Shown: in pieces, positions 54,796-62,673 of the stretch | Position numbering within the stretch: position 1 is the first letter of the stretch | Layout of the letters: each line of letters opens with the position of its first letter | Source of the DNA: Catenulisporales bacterium | Lineage (GTDB): Bacteria > Actinomycetota > Actinomycetes > Streptomycetales > Catenulisporaceae | Reading direction: 5' to 3' | DNA: 62,673 nt | Assembly (NCBI GenBank): GCA_019510485.1 | Contig: JAEKKI010000162.1 | Span: 1-62,673 of the forward strand | The notes under the pieces: generated by a model | Database searches by the model: none | The model's input: only the letters and a program-made list of their open reading frames with translations | Told to the model about the DNA's origin: nothing | Program-made: the position numbers and the translations under genes

Positions 54796-55503
54796 ATGAG
54801 CACCATCGTCATCACCGGAGCCAACAAGGGTCTGGGTCGCGAGGCCGCCCGCCAGCTCATCGCCGCGGGTCACACCGTCTACGTCGGTGCCCGCGACCTC
54901 GCCCGCGGGCAGGCGACGGCTGAGGAGCTGGGCGCGCGGTTCGTGCAGATCGACGTCACTGACGACGATTCCGTCGCGGCCGCCGCCAAGACGATCGCCG
55001 CCGACGGCGGGCTGGACGTCCTGGTCAACAACGCCGGGATCGAGCTGCGGGCGGACGACGGCGGGTTCCTGCCGGTGGCCGACGTCACCGGTGACAGCAT
55101 GCGCGCTGTGTTCGACACCAACGTCTTCGGCCAGGTCCGGATGCTGCACGCGTTCCTGCCGCTCCTGCAGCGCTCATCCGCGCCGGTGGTGGTCAACGTC
55201 AGCAGCGGCCTGTCGCGCACGCGCGAGATCGCCGACCCGGACTCGTTCATGCACTTCTACCCCGGCGTGGAGTACCCGGCGTCGAAGGCGGCCGTCAACA
55301 TGCTGACGGTGCAGTACGCGAAGGCGTTCCCCGGCATCCGGATCAACGCCGTCGAACCCGGCTACACCGCCACCGACCTGAACCACAACGCCGGCACGCA
55401 GACCGTCGAACAGGGCGCGGAGATCATCGTCCGGATGGCGCAGATCGGCACCGACGGGCCGACCGGCGGGTTCTTCGACGCCAACGGCGCCCTGGCCTGG
55501 TGA
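54796..55503 (+). CDS. SDR-family short-chain dehydrogenase
   Basis: 235 residues: MSTIVITGANKGLGREAARQLIAAGHTVYVG (TGxxxGxG), NNAGIE, catalytic Ser in VVNVSSGLS and the YPASKAAVNML Tyr/Lys pair, then AVEPGYTATDLN. A classical NADP-dependent SDR of the carbonyl-reductase type. Ribosome site GAGGAG upstream of ATG at 54796. The following TetR gene starts overlapping its stop (GTGA) or 48 nt later, so they form an operon, and the operator at 54760 suggests feedback control by it. Confidence 0.93.
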   Translation: MSTIVITGANKGLGREAARQLIAAGHTVYVGARDLARGQATAEELGARFVQIDVTDDDSVAAAAKTIAADGGLDVLVNNAGIELRADDGGFLPVADVTGDSMRAVFDTNVFGQVRMLHAFLPLLQRSSAPVVVNVSSGLSRTREIADPDSFMHFYPGVEYPASKAAVNMLTVQYAKAFPGIRINAVEPGYTATDLNHNAGTQTVEQGAEIIVRMAQIGTDGPTGGFFDANGALAW

Positions 55504-55550
55504 ATCCCGTGAGCCCCGCGCGTCCGCAGGCGAAGGCTACGGTGGACCCC

Positions 55551-56171
55551 ATGTCCAGCCAGGCCGCGGGGACCGAACTCCCACCGACGATCCAGCCCCG
55601 CCCCCGCGACGCCGGGGCGACCAAGGCCCGCCTGCTGCGCGCGGCCACCGAGGAGTTCGCCGAGCACGGCCTGGCCGGCGCGCGCGTCGATCGCATCGCC
55701 GAGCGCGCCGGCGCCAACAAGCGCCTGATCTACGTCTACTTCGGAGACAAGGACCGCCTGTTCGACGCGGTCGTGGACGACCAGGCGCGCGCCGTGATGG
55801 CGGCGGTCCCGCTGCCGGACGGTGACCTGGCCGCGTTCGCCGCCGCGCGCTTCGACTATGTGCTGGCCAACCCGACCGTGCGCCGCATCGCGCACTGGCG
55901 CGCCTTCGAGCGCACCGAGCCGACCGAGGACGAGCTGGCCGGCTACCGCATCCGCCTGGAGGCGGTGGCCGCCGCTCAGCGCGAAGGGCGGCTCCGCGCC
56001 GACATCCCCGCCGCCGACCTGTTCGCGCTCGTGATGCGGATGACCGAGAGCTGGCTCGCCGCGCCGACCGCGCTGTGGATCGTCGCCGACGGCGACCCCC
56101 TGGCGCCGGAGCGGTTGGCCGAGCACCGGCAGGCACTGCTCGCGGCGGTCCGCAGCGTTATCGTCGGCTGA
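55551..56171 (+). CDS. TetR-family regulator
   Basis: About 206 residues from ATG (MSSQAAGTELPP); a GTG at 55500 that overlaps the SDR stop is a coupled alternative. The HTH is standard: TKARLLRAATEEFAEHGLAGARVDRIAERAGANKRLIYVYFGDKDRLF in parts, with VYFGDK the recognition-helix end. The ligand domain follows with a long helix region LAGYRIRLEAVAAAQREGRL. Likely repressor of the SDR gene in whose operon it lies. Confidence 0.9.
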   Translation: MSSQAAGTELPPTIQPRPRDAGATKARLLRAATEEFAEHGLAGARVDRIAERAGANKRLIYVYFGDKDRLFDAVVDDQARAVMAAVPLPDGDLAAFAAARFDYVLANPTVRRIAHWRAFERTEPTEDELAGYRIRLEAVAAAQREGRLRADIPAADLFALVMRMTESWLAAPTALWIVADGDPLAPERLAEHRQALLAAVRSVIVG

Positions 56172-56206
56172 GCCCGTAGGCGAATAAGCCCAGCTCGCAG
56201 CCCTGG

Positions 56207-56227
56207 TGTACGAAACGGTTTCGTTTC
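56207..56227. promoter_or_regulatory. TetR operator copy 1
   Basis: TGTACGAAAC-G-GTTTCGTTTC: left arm identical to copy 2, right arm diverging in its last bases. Centre 39 bp from that of copy 2. Confidence 0.7.
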
Positions 56228-56245
56228 GCTCGGCATTCGTGATAC

Positions 56246-56266
56246 TGTACGAAACAGTTTCGTACA
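56246..56266. promoter_or_regulatory. TetR operator copy 2, perfect palindrome
   Basis: TGTACGAAAC-A-GTTTCGTACA, perfect 10-bp arms around one central base, overlapping a TACTGT -10-like hexamer (56243-56248). Binding by the TetR product just downstream would block the promoter. Confidence 0.8.
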
Positions 56267-56292
56267 CCATGGCGGAGAGGAAGGAGCGGGCG

Positions 56293-56883
56293 ATGGAAGC
56301 AGCCGGGCCCAAGCTCGATCCCGAACGCGAGCGGACCATCCTCACCACCACGCTGGAGGTCCTGGCCGAGACCGGCTACGAGGCGCTGCGCCTGGACACC
56401 GTCGCCGCCCGCGCCAAGGCCAGCAAGGCGACGCTGTACCGGCACTGGCCGGGCAAGGCCGAACTGGTCGTGCACGCCGTCCAGTGTTATGAGCAGTACG
56501 ACTTCGCCAAGGACGCCGACACCGGCAGTCTGCGCGGCGACCTGATCGCGACCCTGGCCGGAATGCGGGACATGATGTCCGGTCCGCCCGGCCAGCTGAT
56601 GACCGGGCTGGTGGCGGCCCTGCAGAAGGACGCCGATCTGGCCCGGGTGGTGCGCACCTCGATGCTGGAGGACAAACAGCAGGTCACCCGGCGCCTTCTC
56701 GACCGGGCCATCGCCCGGGGAGAGCTCCCGGCCGACACCGATCCCGACATCTTCCAAGAAGTCGCCACCGGGGTCATGTTCATGCGCATCTTCCTCAGCG
56801 GCGAGCCCGTCGACGAGAAGTACCTGGCGCACCTCGCCGACGACATCCTCATCCCCCTGATGGCCAGGCGCTTCAACGACTGA
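56293..56883 (+). CDS. TetR-family regulator with autoregulatory operators
   Basis: 196 residues from ATG (MEAAGPKLDPERERTI) with GGAAGGAG 6 nt upstream; an ATG at 56269 is in frame but lies 3 nt after the operator with no site. HTH: ILTTTLEVLAETGYEALRLDTVAARAKASKATLYRHWPGKAELV (in parts). The large C-terminal domain TetR_C_33-like (DIFQEVATGVMFMRIFLSGEP) resembles regulators of DHA2 exporters. Two GAAACnGTTTC operators sit in its promoter. The split exporter gene 124 nt downstream is the likely controlled target. Confidence 0.92.
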   Translation: MEAAGPKLDPERERTILTTTLEVLAETGYEALRLDTVAARAKASKATLYRHWPGKAELVVHAVQCYEQYDFAKDADTGSLRGDLIATLAGMRDMMSGPPGQLMTGLVAALQKDADLARVVRTSMLEDKQQVTRRLLDRAIARGELPADTDPDIFQEVATGVMFMRIFLSGEPVDEKYLAHLADDILIPLMARRFND

Positions 56884-57007
56884 TCGCCTGACCTACCCGA
56901 CCCAGCCCCTACCAACCCCTGTCAACACCGCGCGATCGGGCGCTCACGGCCGCCGCGCGTCGATCCAGTGCTGCCTGAAACACGCTCTCTTCGAAAGTGA
57001 GAAGGAC

Positions 57008-58551
57008 ATGTCAACCTCCACGGAACGGGTGGTGCCCTCGTCGGCCCGCACCGGCGCCGGCCCGGACGCCGTGGCGGCGCCGGATCCCCGGCGCTGGGCG
57101 GCCCTGGCCATCATCGCGATCGCGCAGCTGATGATCGTGCTCGACGCGACCATCGTGAACATCGCCCTGCCGACGATGCAGACCGCGCTGCACATATCCG
57201 AGGTGAACAAGCAGTGGGTGATCAGAACAAGCAGTGGGTGATCACCGCCTACGCCCTCGCCTTCGGCTCCATGCTGCTGCTCGGCGGCCGCATCGCCGAC
57301 TTCACCGGCCGCAAGCGGGCGTTCGTCATCGGCCTGATCGGGTTCGCCGCAGCCTCGGCGCTCGGCGGCGCCGCGACCAACCAGGCCATGCTCTACGGCG
57401 CCCGCGGCCTGCAGGGCATGTTCGGCGCGCTGATGGCGCCGGCGGCGCTGTCGCTGCTGACCGTCACCTTCACCGAGGAGAAGGAGCGGGCGCGCGCGTT
57501 CGGCGTCTACGGCGCCATCGCCGGCGGCGGCACCGCGATCGGCCTGATCATGGGCGGCGTGCTGACCCAGTACGCGTCCTGGCGCTGGACGCTGCTGGTG
57601 AACGTGCCGATCGCGGCGCTGGCCGCGTTCGCCGCGACCCGGGTGCTGCACGAGAGCAAGGCCGAGGGCGACACCAAGTACGACATCCCCGGCGCGCTCA
57701 CCTCGACCGCGGGCCTGGCCGCGCTGGTCTACGGCTTCAACAAGGCCAACACCGACGGCTGGGGCTCGGGCACCACGCTGAGCCTGCTGGGCGCCGGCGT
57801 CCTGCTGCTGGTCGCGTTCCTGTTCATCGAGCTGCGCACCTCGCACCCGCTGCTGCCGATGCGGGTGATCCTGGACCGCAACCGCGGCGGCTCGTTCCTC
57901 AGCTCCCTGCTGATGGGCGTCGGGATGTTCGGGGTCTTCATCTTCCTGACCTACTACATGCAGCAGATCCTCGGGTACTCGGCGCTGAAGTCCGGCTTCG
58001 CGTTCCTGCCGTTCACCTTCGGAGTGGTCGCCGGCGCCGGCGTGGCGACGCGCTTCCTGCCCCGGATCGGCCCGCGGCTGCTGATGTTCGTCGGCTTCGC
58101 GCTGGCCACGGCCGGCATGGTGCTGTTCACCCGGATCGGCGTGGGCACCTCCTACACCACCCACGTGGTGCCGGCCGAGCTGGTGATGGCCTTCGGCATC
58201 GGGCTGTTCTTCGTGCCGCTGTCCTCCACCGCGCTGATCGGCGTCGCCGACCACGACGCCGGCGTGGCCTCGGCGCTGGTGAACACCACGCAGCAGATCG
58301 GCGGCGCGCTGGGCACGGCGATGCTGGTGACGTTCGCGACGACCGCGACGACGAACTACGCCCACTCGCACGCCTCGCCCGGGGCCGACGTGCAGGCGCT
58401 GGCCGCGCACGCCGCGGTGCACGGCTACGTCACGGCCTTCGAGTGGAGCGCCGGGATCCTGGCGGCCGCGGCGATCGTGGTCGGCGTGCTGGTCAAGGCG
58501 CGCAAGGACGATCTGCCGGCCGGCGCCAGCCAGGTGGCGCACATCGGCTGA
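57008..58551 (+). pseudogene. DHA2-family drug exporter, split by a 20-bp tandem duplication
   Basis: The first frame reads MSTSTERVVPSS ... LMIVLDATIVNIALPTMQTALHISEVNKQWVI and then ends at TGA 57241. The frame with the extra two bases continues NKQWVITAYALAFGSMLLLGGRIADFTGRKRAF and runs to 58551 with 13 more membrane segments. The cause is visible: gaacaagcagtgggtgatca occurs twice in direct tandem (57205-57244). Removing one copy restores an intact 14-TM EmrB/QacA-type exporter of about 507 residues. As given, the protein is truncated after helix 1. The preceding TetR gene and its operators suggest drug-induced efflux. Confidence 0.85.
57205..57244 (+). repeat. Perfect 20-bp tandem duplication
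   Basis: Two exact adjacent copies of a 20-bp unit, changing frame by 2. No other such tandem repeat out of frame is seen in the window. Confidence 0.95.
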
Positions 58552-58590
58552 CCGGCCGATCCGGTTCACCGGCGCCGCCGCCTCCGGCTC

Positions 58591-58830
58591 TCAGCGATGG
58601 GAGTGCGGGGGCGGCGGCGCCGGGTGCTGCTGCTCCATGTGCACGAATTCGAACACCGCCGCCTGGCCGGTGCCGATGGTGATGTGCTCGTGCGCGTACC
58701 GCCACAGCCCGACGCCGCCCTCGCACGGCACGCTCAGCTCGGTGATCGGCTCGGTCGTGGTGACGACGCGGTTGTTCGTGCGGACCCCTACCGGCTCGGG
58801 ACCCCCTTGCAGATAGACGACGTATGCCAC
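58591..58830 (-). CDS. Small hypothetical protein
   Basis: 79 residues from GTG (VAYVVYLQGGPEPVGVRTNNRVV) with an AAGGCGG site 8 nt upstream. Beta-rich: TTTEPITELSVPCEGGVGLWRYAHEHITIGTGQAAVFEFVHME (in parts), ending in a His/Pro tail PPPPHSHR. Cys in VPCEGG is single. No known domain is recognised. Convergent with the exporter, followed upstream by an intergenic stretch to the methyltransferase gene. The coding signal rests on the ribosome site and codon-position GC bias. Confidence 0.6.
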   Translation of the reverse strand: MAYVVYLQGGPEPVGVRTNNRVVTTTEPITELSVPCEGGVGLWRYAHEHITIGTGQAAVFEFVHMEQQHPAPPPPHSHR

Positions 58831-59104
58831 GGTGATCACCGCCTTTCCTGAGCCCAGGAGACCACGGCCGGCGGTGGTCCGCACTTCGTGCCGACACTCG
58901 TGTCCTTCGGCGGAACAGCAGGTCAGGGTGCGTAGAGTGCGGATTCGATGGTCCGCGTTCGCCGGAGGCAGGTGCAAGATGGCCTTCCGTGCCTCCGTGC
59001 CGTCCGTGCGGTGTTCGCTGTGATGCTCGCCGTCGCCCTGACATTCCTCGCCGCACCGGCTCCGGCCACAACGCCGACGCCTTCCAGATGTGGAGCTGAG
59101 GGGA

Positions 59105-59950
59105 TCAATCCGTGGTGTACCAGATCCGCACCTCGGCGCTCGCCTGCCGCTCCGAGAACAGCCCCGACGGCGACTCCGCCCGCAGCATCCGCCGCAGATC
59201 CGTCTCGAAGTCGTCGCGCCGCTCCCCGAACAGGTGCGGTGCCGCATACGACAGCGAATACGTCCACGCGACGACGTCGTCCTCGGTGCGCACCAGATGC
59301 TGCCCGCCGCGCACGATGTGCTGGTCGGGCCCTTCGAAGCCGGCGCGCGCCAGCACCTCGACCTCGTCGCCGGGGGTGCCGTTCGGCAGGGTGCCCTGGC
59401 CGGCGCGGCGTACCGGGCCCAGGTACTGCTTGACCAGATCCTCGATCGCCCCGTAGGGGATCGCCGGGTGCGGCAGGCCGTCGACGGTGCGCATCTCGGC
59501 TTGCCAGTCCGCGACGTGCACCAGCGCGCCGCCGGGGCGCAGCATGTCCCGCACGGTCGCCGGCACCACGTCCCGGTCCACCCAGTGGAAGGACTGGCCG
59601 AAGGTGACGGCGTCGAACTCGCCGAGCCCGGCCGGCAGGTCCTCGGCGCGCATCCGCAGCCAGCGGGTCTTGGCGCCCACGCCCGCGCCCTCGGCCCACT
59701 GCTCGGCCTCGGCGATCATCCCGGCGTCGGCGTCGATGCCGACGACCTCGCCGAACAGCGGGGCCAGGGCGATGCCTATGGTGCCGGGGCCGCAGCCCAC
59801 GTCGAGCAACCGCTCGCGACCGGAGATCCGCAGGACTTTGGCGATGACCTCGGCGGTTCCGGGAGCGTAGGGTATCCGGCCGCGCCGGTAGAACGCGGCG
59901 GTGCCCTCGAACAGCGTCTTGTCCCACTTCCAGCCGGTGGTCATGTCCAC
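59105..59950 (-). CDS. Class I SAM-dependent methyltransferase
   Basis: 281 residues from GTG with AAAGGATG upstream (ATG 6 nt later is an alternative). SAM motif I is LLDVGCGPGTIGIALAPLF, motif II-type acidic residue in VVGIDADAGMI, and FDAVTFGQSFHWVDRD. Resembles the UbiE/TAM-type small-molecule methyltransferases of streptomycetes; the substrate is unknown. The C-terminal domain ends SGLFSERQASAEVRIWYTTD. It lies downstream of the LysR-like gene on the same strand (30-nt gap), probably co-transcribed. Confidence 0.9.
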   Translation of the reverse strand: MDMTTGWKWDKTLFEGTAAFYRRGRIPYAPGTAEVIAKVLRISGRERLLDVGCGPGTIGIALAPLFGEVVGIDADAGMIAEAEQWAEGAGVGAKTRWLRMRAEDLPAGLGEFDAVTFGQSFHWVDRDVVPATVRDMLRPGGALVHVADWQAEMRTVDGLPHPAIPYGAIEDLVKQYLGPVRRAGQGTLPNGTPGDEVEVLARAGFEGPDQHIVRGGQHLVRTEDDVVAWTYSLSYAAPHLFGERRDDFETDLRRMLRAESPSGLFSERQASAEVRIWYTTD

Positions 59951-59980
59951 CGCGCATCATCCTTTCGCAGAGCTTTGCTG

Positions 59981-60778
59981 CTATTTCCTGCGCCGGGGCT
60001 TGGCGGGTTTGGACGCCTGCCGACGGGCTGATGCCGCCGCCTTGCCTCGTGTGCCGCCGGCCTCGGTGCGCTTCTGCGTCTGCTTTTGCTTCTGGTTCTG
60101 GTTCTGCTTCTGGTTCTGCTTCTGTGCCTGTGTTGATTGTGCCGCCGATCCGGACGGCGGCGTCGGGGTCCGCCCGCGCGAGCTGTTGACCGTCCGCCCG
60201 CGCACGATCCCGATGAACTCCTCCACCAGGTCCGTGGTCTGCGCCTCCGGCCACGACAGCGCCACGCCCGACTGCGGGGCGTCGCTCACCGGCCGATACG
60301 TGAGGTCCTTGCGGTGGTGCAGCCGGGCCAGCGACTGCGGTACGAGCAGCACCCCGATGCCGGCCGCGACCAGCTCGATCGCGTCTGCGGTGGTGGCCGG
60401 GCGCTCGATCGCCGGCTGTCCGGGCAGCGTCTCCCACTCCAAGGAGTCGTCCAGCGGATGGAGCACGATGTACTCGTCGAGATCCGCCAGCTCCGCCTCC
60501 TCGACCGCGCTCACGTCGTGGTCCTTCGGCACCACGACCACGGTGGTCTCGGTGTAGAGGGGGATCGCGCTGAGCAGGGTGCGGTCGACCGGCAGCCGCA
60601 GCAGCGCGGCGTCGGCGTCGCCGTCGCGCAGCAGTTCCTCGGCGTCCCCGGCCTCCACCGCGACCAGCTCCAGCGGGATGTCGGGAAGGCGCTCCGTCCA
60701 CGTCCGCACCCACTTGGCGGGGGTCACGCCGGGGACGTACGCGAGCCGGAACGTCGAGGACTCCTGCGTGCCTGTCAC
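59981..60778 (-). CDS. LysR-type substrate-binding domain protein without HTH, Gln/Lys-rich tail
   Basis: 265 residues from GTG (VTGTQESSTFRLAYVPGVTPAKWVRTWTERLPD). Only the LysR effector domain is present: LLPRL-type lobes with LVAVEAGDAEELLRDGDADAALLRLPV, TVVVVPKDHDVS and LVAAGIGVLLVPQSLAR. There is no DNA-binding helix. The C-terminus has a (KQNQ)n/(QKQ)n low-complexity run encoded by a TTCTGG/TTCTGC repeat, then a basic Lys/Arg/Ala tail that could bind nucleic acid. This protein and DUF5997 are regular divergent neighbours in actinobacteria. The role is unknown; ligand-dependent interaction with another factor is a guess. Confidence 0.85.
   Translation of the reverse strand: MTGTQESSTFRLAYVPGVTPAKWVRTWTERLPDIPLELVAVEAGDAEELLRDGDADAALLRLPVDRTLLSAIPLYTETTVVVVPKDHDVSAVEEAELADLDEYIVLHPLDDSLEWETLPGQPAIERPATTADAIELVAAGIGVLLVPQSLARLHHRKDLTYRPVSDAPQSGVALSWPEAQTTDLVEEFIGIVRGRTVNSSRGRTPTPPSGSAAQSTQAQKQNQKQNQNQKQKQTQKRTEAGGTRGKAAASARRQASKPAKPRRRK
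60068..60130 (-). repeat. Hexanucleotide repeat encoding KQNQ tail
   Basis: Imperfect ttctgg/ttctgc units, giving a Gln/Asn/Lys run near the C-terminus of the LysR-like protein. Confidence 0.8.
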
Positions 60779-60835
60779 CCGGTCAGGGTACCGGCCAAGA
60801 TCCGGGTCGCCGCGCGCGCTCGCTACTGTTGACCC

Positions 60836-61333
60836 ATGACGTCGCAGAAGTCCACCCAGACGATGAAGCCCGCCACGGCGGCCAAGAAGCTGGGCGTGTA
60901 CCTGGAAGCCACCCCCGAGGAGTTCCAGGAGGGCGTCGTCACCCGCGACGAACTGAACGCCTTGCAGACCGACCCGCCGCAGTGGCTCCGGGACCTGCGC
61001 CGCGACGGGCCGCACCCGCGCCCCGTGGTGGCGTCCAAGCTCGGGGTGTCCATCTCCGGCCTGACCCGCGGCGGTATCACCGAGCCGCTGACCACCGAGC
61101 AGATCGAGGCGCTGAAGGCGGAGCCGCCGGAGTGGCTGCGCACCGAGCGCACGATCCAGGCCGAGGTCCGCCGGGAGGCGGTGCGGGTCAAGGACAAGCA
61201 GGAGCAGGAGAAGAAGGCCGAGGAGCGGAAGGCCGCGGAGCTGGCTCGGGAGCAGGCGGCGCCGGCTCGGCGTTCGACGCCTGCCCGGCGGACGGTTCCG
61301 ACGCGGCGGGCTTCGGGCGGGCGGGGGCGTTAG
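60836..61333 (+). CDS. DUF5997 family protein
   Basis: 165 residues from ATG (MTSQKSTQTMKPATAAKKLGVYLEATPEEFQ). Conserved blocks VTRDELNALQTDPPQWLRDLRRDGPHPRPVVASKLGVSISGL and GGITEPLTTEQIEALKAEPPEWLRTER contain two similar HTH-like helices, suggesting DNA binding. The C-terminal 45 residues are a highly charged helix (KDKQEQEKKAEERKAAE) and a basic tail. It is a known actinobacterial family without an assigned function, usually divergent from the LysR-like gene; here the gap is 57 bp, so shared control is likely. Confidence 0.9.
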   Translation: MTSQKSTQTMKPATAAKKLGVYLEATPEEFQEGVVTRDELNALQTDPPQWLRDLRRDGPHPRPVVASKLGVSISGLTRGGITEPLTTEQIEALKAEPPEWLRTERTIQAEVRREAVRVKDKQEQEKKAEERKAAELAREQAAPARRSTPARRTVPTRRASGGRGR

Positions 61334-61351
61334 TTCCACGGCGGCGGGCGC

Positions 61352-62173
61352 TCACTGAGGTGCCTTGGCGAGGTGCAGGGTGAGAACGAAGTCGAGCACG
61401 ATTCCGTCCTCGGCGCTGTGCATCGGTTCGGCGTGGGTCATGAAGGCTTGACGGAAGTCCTCGGCGCGGTCGGCCGGGAGCGCCTTGAGCACCTCGGTCA
61501 GGCCGCGCGGCATCATCCAGTCCCACAGCGCCGGCGGGTCTGGGATCGGCTGTAGGACGGTCACGGTTTCTCGGCGGATGTCGGTGAAGCCGGCGCGGGC
61601 CAATAGGCCGTCGGTTCGGTCGGATTCCGTTGCCGCCCGCGCGCCGCCGCTCGAACCCGAGCCTTGGCCCTGGCCGAAGAAGTCGGCGGTGAGCTCCGGC
61701 AGCCAATTGAGTCGCCCGATCGATTGGGTGTCCACCGACAGCGCGACGCTCCCGCCGGGTGTCAGGACTCGGCGGATCTCGACGAGCGCGGCGGCGGGGT
61801 CGTCCAGGACCTGGAGTACGAATCCGGCCGTGACGAGTTCGAACGCGCCGTCGGGGAAGCCGAGCCGGCCGGCGTCCATGCAGTGCACGGAGATCTGCGG
61901 CAGGTCCGCGGCCAGAAGCTCGACCATGCGCGGCGACACGTCGACGGCCGTGACGGCACAGCCCTTGGCCAGCGCCGCCCGGGCCACCGCGCCGCGTCCG
62001 GCGCCGATGTCCAGGGCTTTCGTGCCGGGAGCCGGGTCGGCGAGGCTGATGAGGCGCTCGCCGAGGTCGGCGACGTAGAAGTAGACCTCTTCGTAGCGGT
62101 CGGCCAGGTCGTCGTACTTCCGCTTCGACCGCTCGGTCACGGCCGAGGCCGCGGCACCGCTTCGTCTGTTCAC
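61352..62173 (-). CDS. SAM-dependent methyltransferase
   Basis: About 273 residues from a GTG (VNRRSGAAASAVTERSKRKYDDLADRYEEVYFYVADLG); another GTG 33 nt downstream (VTERSK) is possible, and the very close GGAGG site makes the start uncertain. SAM motif I is ALDIGAGRGAVARAALAKG, followed by VTAVDVSPRMVELL and FELVTAGFVLQVLDDPAAALVEIRRVLTPGG. A methyltransferase of the UbiE/Methyltransf_11 type. Substrate unknown. Convergent with DUF5997 and divergent from the amidase gene. Confidence 0.85.
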   Translation of the reverse strand: MNRRSGAAASAVTERSKRKYDDLADRYEEVYFYVADLGERLISLADPAPGTKALDIGAGRGAVARAALAKGCAVTAVDVSPRMVELLAADLPQISVHCMDAGRLGFPDGAFELVTAGFVLQVLDDPAAALVEIRRVLTPGGSVALSVDTQSIGRLNWLPELTADFFGQGQGSGSSGGARAATESDRTDGLLARAGFTDIRRETVTVLQPIPDPPALWDWMMPRGLTEVLKALPADRAEDFRQAFMTHAEPMHSAEDGIVLDFVLTLHLAKAPQ

Positions 62174-62355
62174 TCCACGCCTCCAGTAGGTAACGACGAA
62201 AGCTGATGTACCCAGGCTGTGGCCGCGGACTCTGGACAAGCTGATCCAGCGAGAGTAGAAAACATTCCACACCTGTCAGCGACCGTCTGCTGAGGATTGT
62301 GTGGTTTCCTCGCATCGTCAACGTCCTGCGTCACCGGATGCCCGAGAGGACGCCC

Positions 62356-62673
62356 ATGGCCCACCCCGACCGCTCCGTCAGCAGGCGGACCGCGCTGCGC
62401 GCCGGTGCCGGCGCCGCCGCCGGCCTCGGTCTGCTGCCGCAGCTCGTCGCGCCGGCCTCCGCCTCGGCGTCGACCCGGGCCGGCACCGCCGACCTGTCCT
62501 TCATCATCGACTGCACCTCCTGGGGCGCCCGGCCGCCGTCCTCGCCGGTGCTGATGCGGGCCGGGACCACCCGGAAGATCATCGTCCACCACACCGAGTT
62601 CCCGAACGTCACGGACTACTCCCGGGCCCAAGCCGTGCACCTGGCTCACGAGATCCAGGACCTGCACATGGAC
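62356..62673 (+). CDS. Tat-exported N-acetylmuramoyl-L-alanine amidase / PGRP-like protein (5' part)
   Basis: 106 residues visible. A twin-arginine signal peptide (SVSRRTALRAGAGAAAGLGLLP, ending ASASA) precedes FIIDCTSWGARPPSSPV and KIIVHHTEFPNVTDYS; the W-G-A-R and V-H-H-T pattern is typical of amidase_2/PGRP domains, His of VHHT being a zinc ligand. It would cut the bond between muramic acid and L-Ala outside the membrane. GAGAGGA precedes the ATG at 62356. The 3' part lies beyond the window. Confidence 0.85.
   Translation, partial: MAHPDRSVSRRTALRAGAGAAAGLGLLPQLVAPASASASTRAGTADLSFIIDCTSWGARPPSSPVLMRAGTTRKIIVHHTEFPNVTDYSRAQAVHLAHEIQDLHMD

Noticed and set aside
58948-59104. Small secreted peptide on the plus strand (FAVMLAVALTFLAAPAPA)
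   Set aside because: The hydrophobic stretch looks like a signal peptide, but the frame has no ribosome site and runs into the antisense of the methyltransferase gene.

Overview
The window is high-GC, gene-dense actinobacterial chromosome with many GTG starts, ATGA overlaps and F420/actinobacterial gene families. Gene content (single-chain EccC type VII secretion, PPE-like and WXG100 proteins, DUF5997, a DprE2-like reductase, and the block matching the mycobacterial Rv1822-Rv1830 order) suggests a Catenulispora- or Streptomyces-like filamentous actinomycete. The genus is inference, and no rRNA gene is present to settle it.

Layout. 1-5.1 kb: acyl-CoA ligase, ketopantoate-reductase-like gene, a thiolase/DUF35 pair and a MarR regulator. 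5.7-12.9 kb: a conserved block with a CDP-alcohol phosphatidyltransferase, DUF881, truncated small basic protein, DUF881, gcvH, GarA-like FHA protein, FtsR-like MerR, bifunctional nuclease and a second MerR. 13-18.6 kb: assorted enzymes, then a SigG-type ECF sigma factor divergent from a 14-TM drug exporter. 18.7-33.2 kb: an ESX-like type VII secretion locus with eccC and five candidate substrates on the minus strand, a divergent WXG/YbaB/eccD operon, and divergent eccE and eccB. No mycosin protease, EccA or EspG is visible. 33.2-38.3 kb: a sensor kinase/response regulator pair and a large LuxR-family ATPase regulator. 38.3-41.4 kb: a CUT1 sugar ABC importer without its ATPase. 41.4-50.9 kb: tRNA halves, NagZ-like lipoprotein, luciferase-like oxidoreductase, MurJ-like flippase, reductase, UvrA-like ABC protein, glyoxalase and AraC regulator. 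50.9-62.7 kb: an unknown two-gene operon, secreted and small proteins, oxidoreductases, two TetR regulators with an exporter, methyltransferases, a LysR-type sensor domain with DUF5997, and the start of a Tat-exported amidase.

The most unusual property is the number of lesions. A MurJ-like gene carries an in-frame TGA. An exporter is split by a perfect 20-bp tandem duplication. A DUF35 gene and a LuxR-ATPase gene each change frame once. The DUF1290 small basic protein has lost its second half. A tRNA is present as two halves in reversed order (3' half, 8 nt, 5' half). These may be real gene decay, a permuted tRNA, or assembly errors; checks are given. The type VII locus, with a candidate wall-hydrolase substrate and divergent WXG100 proteins, is the best candidate for a functional system of interest.
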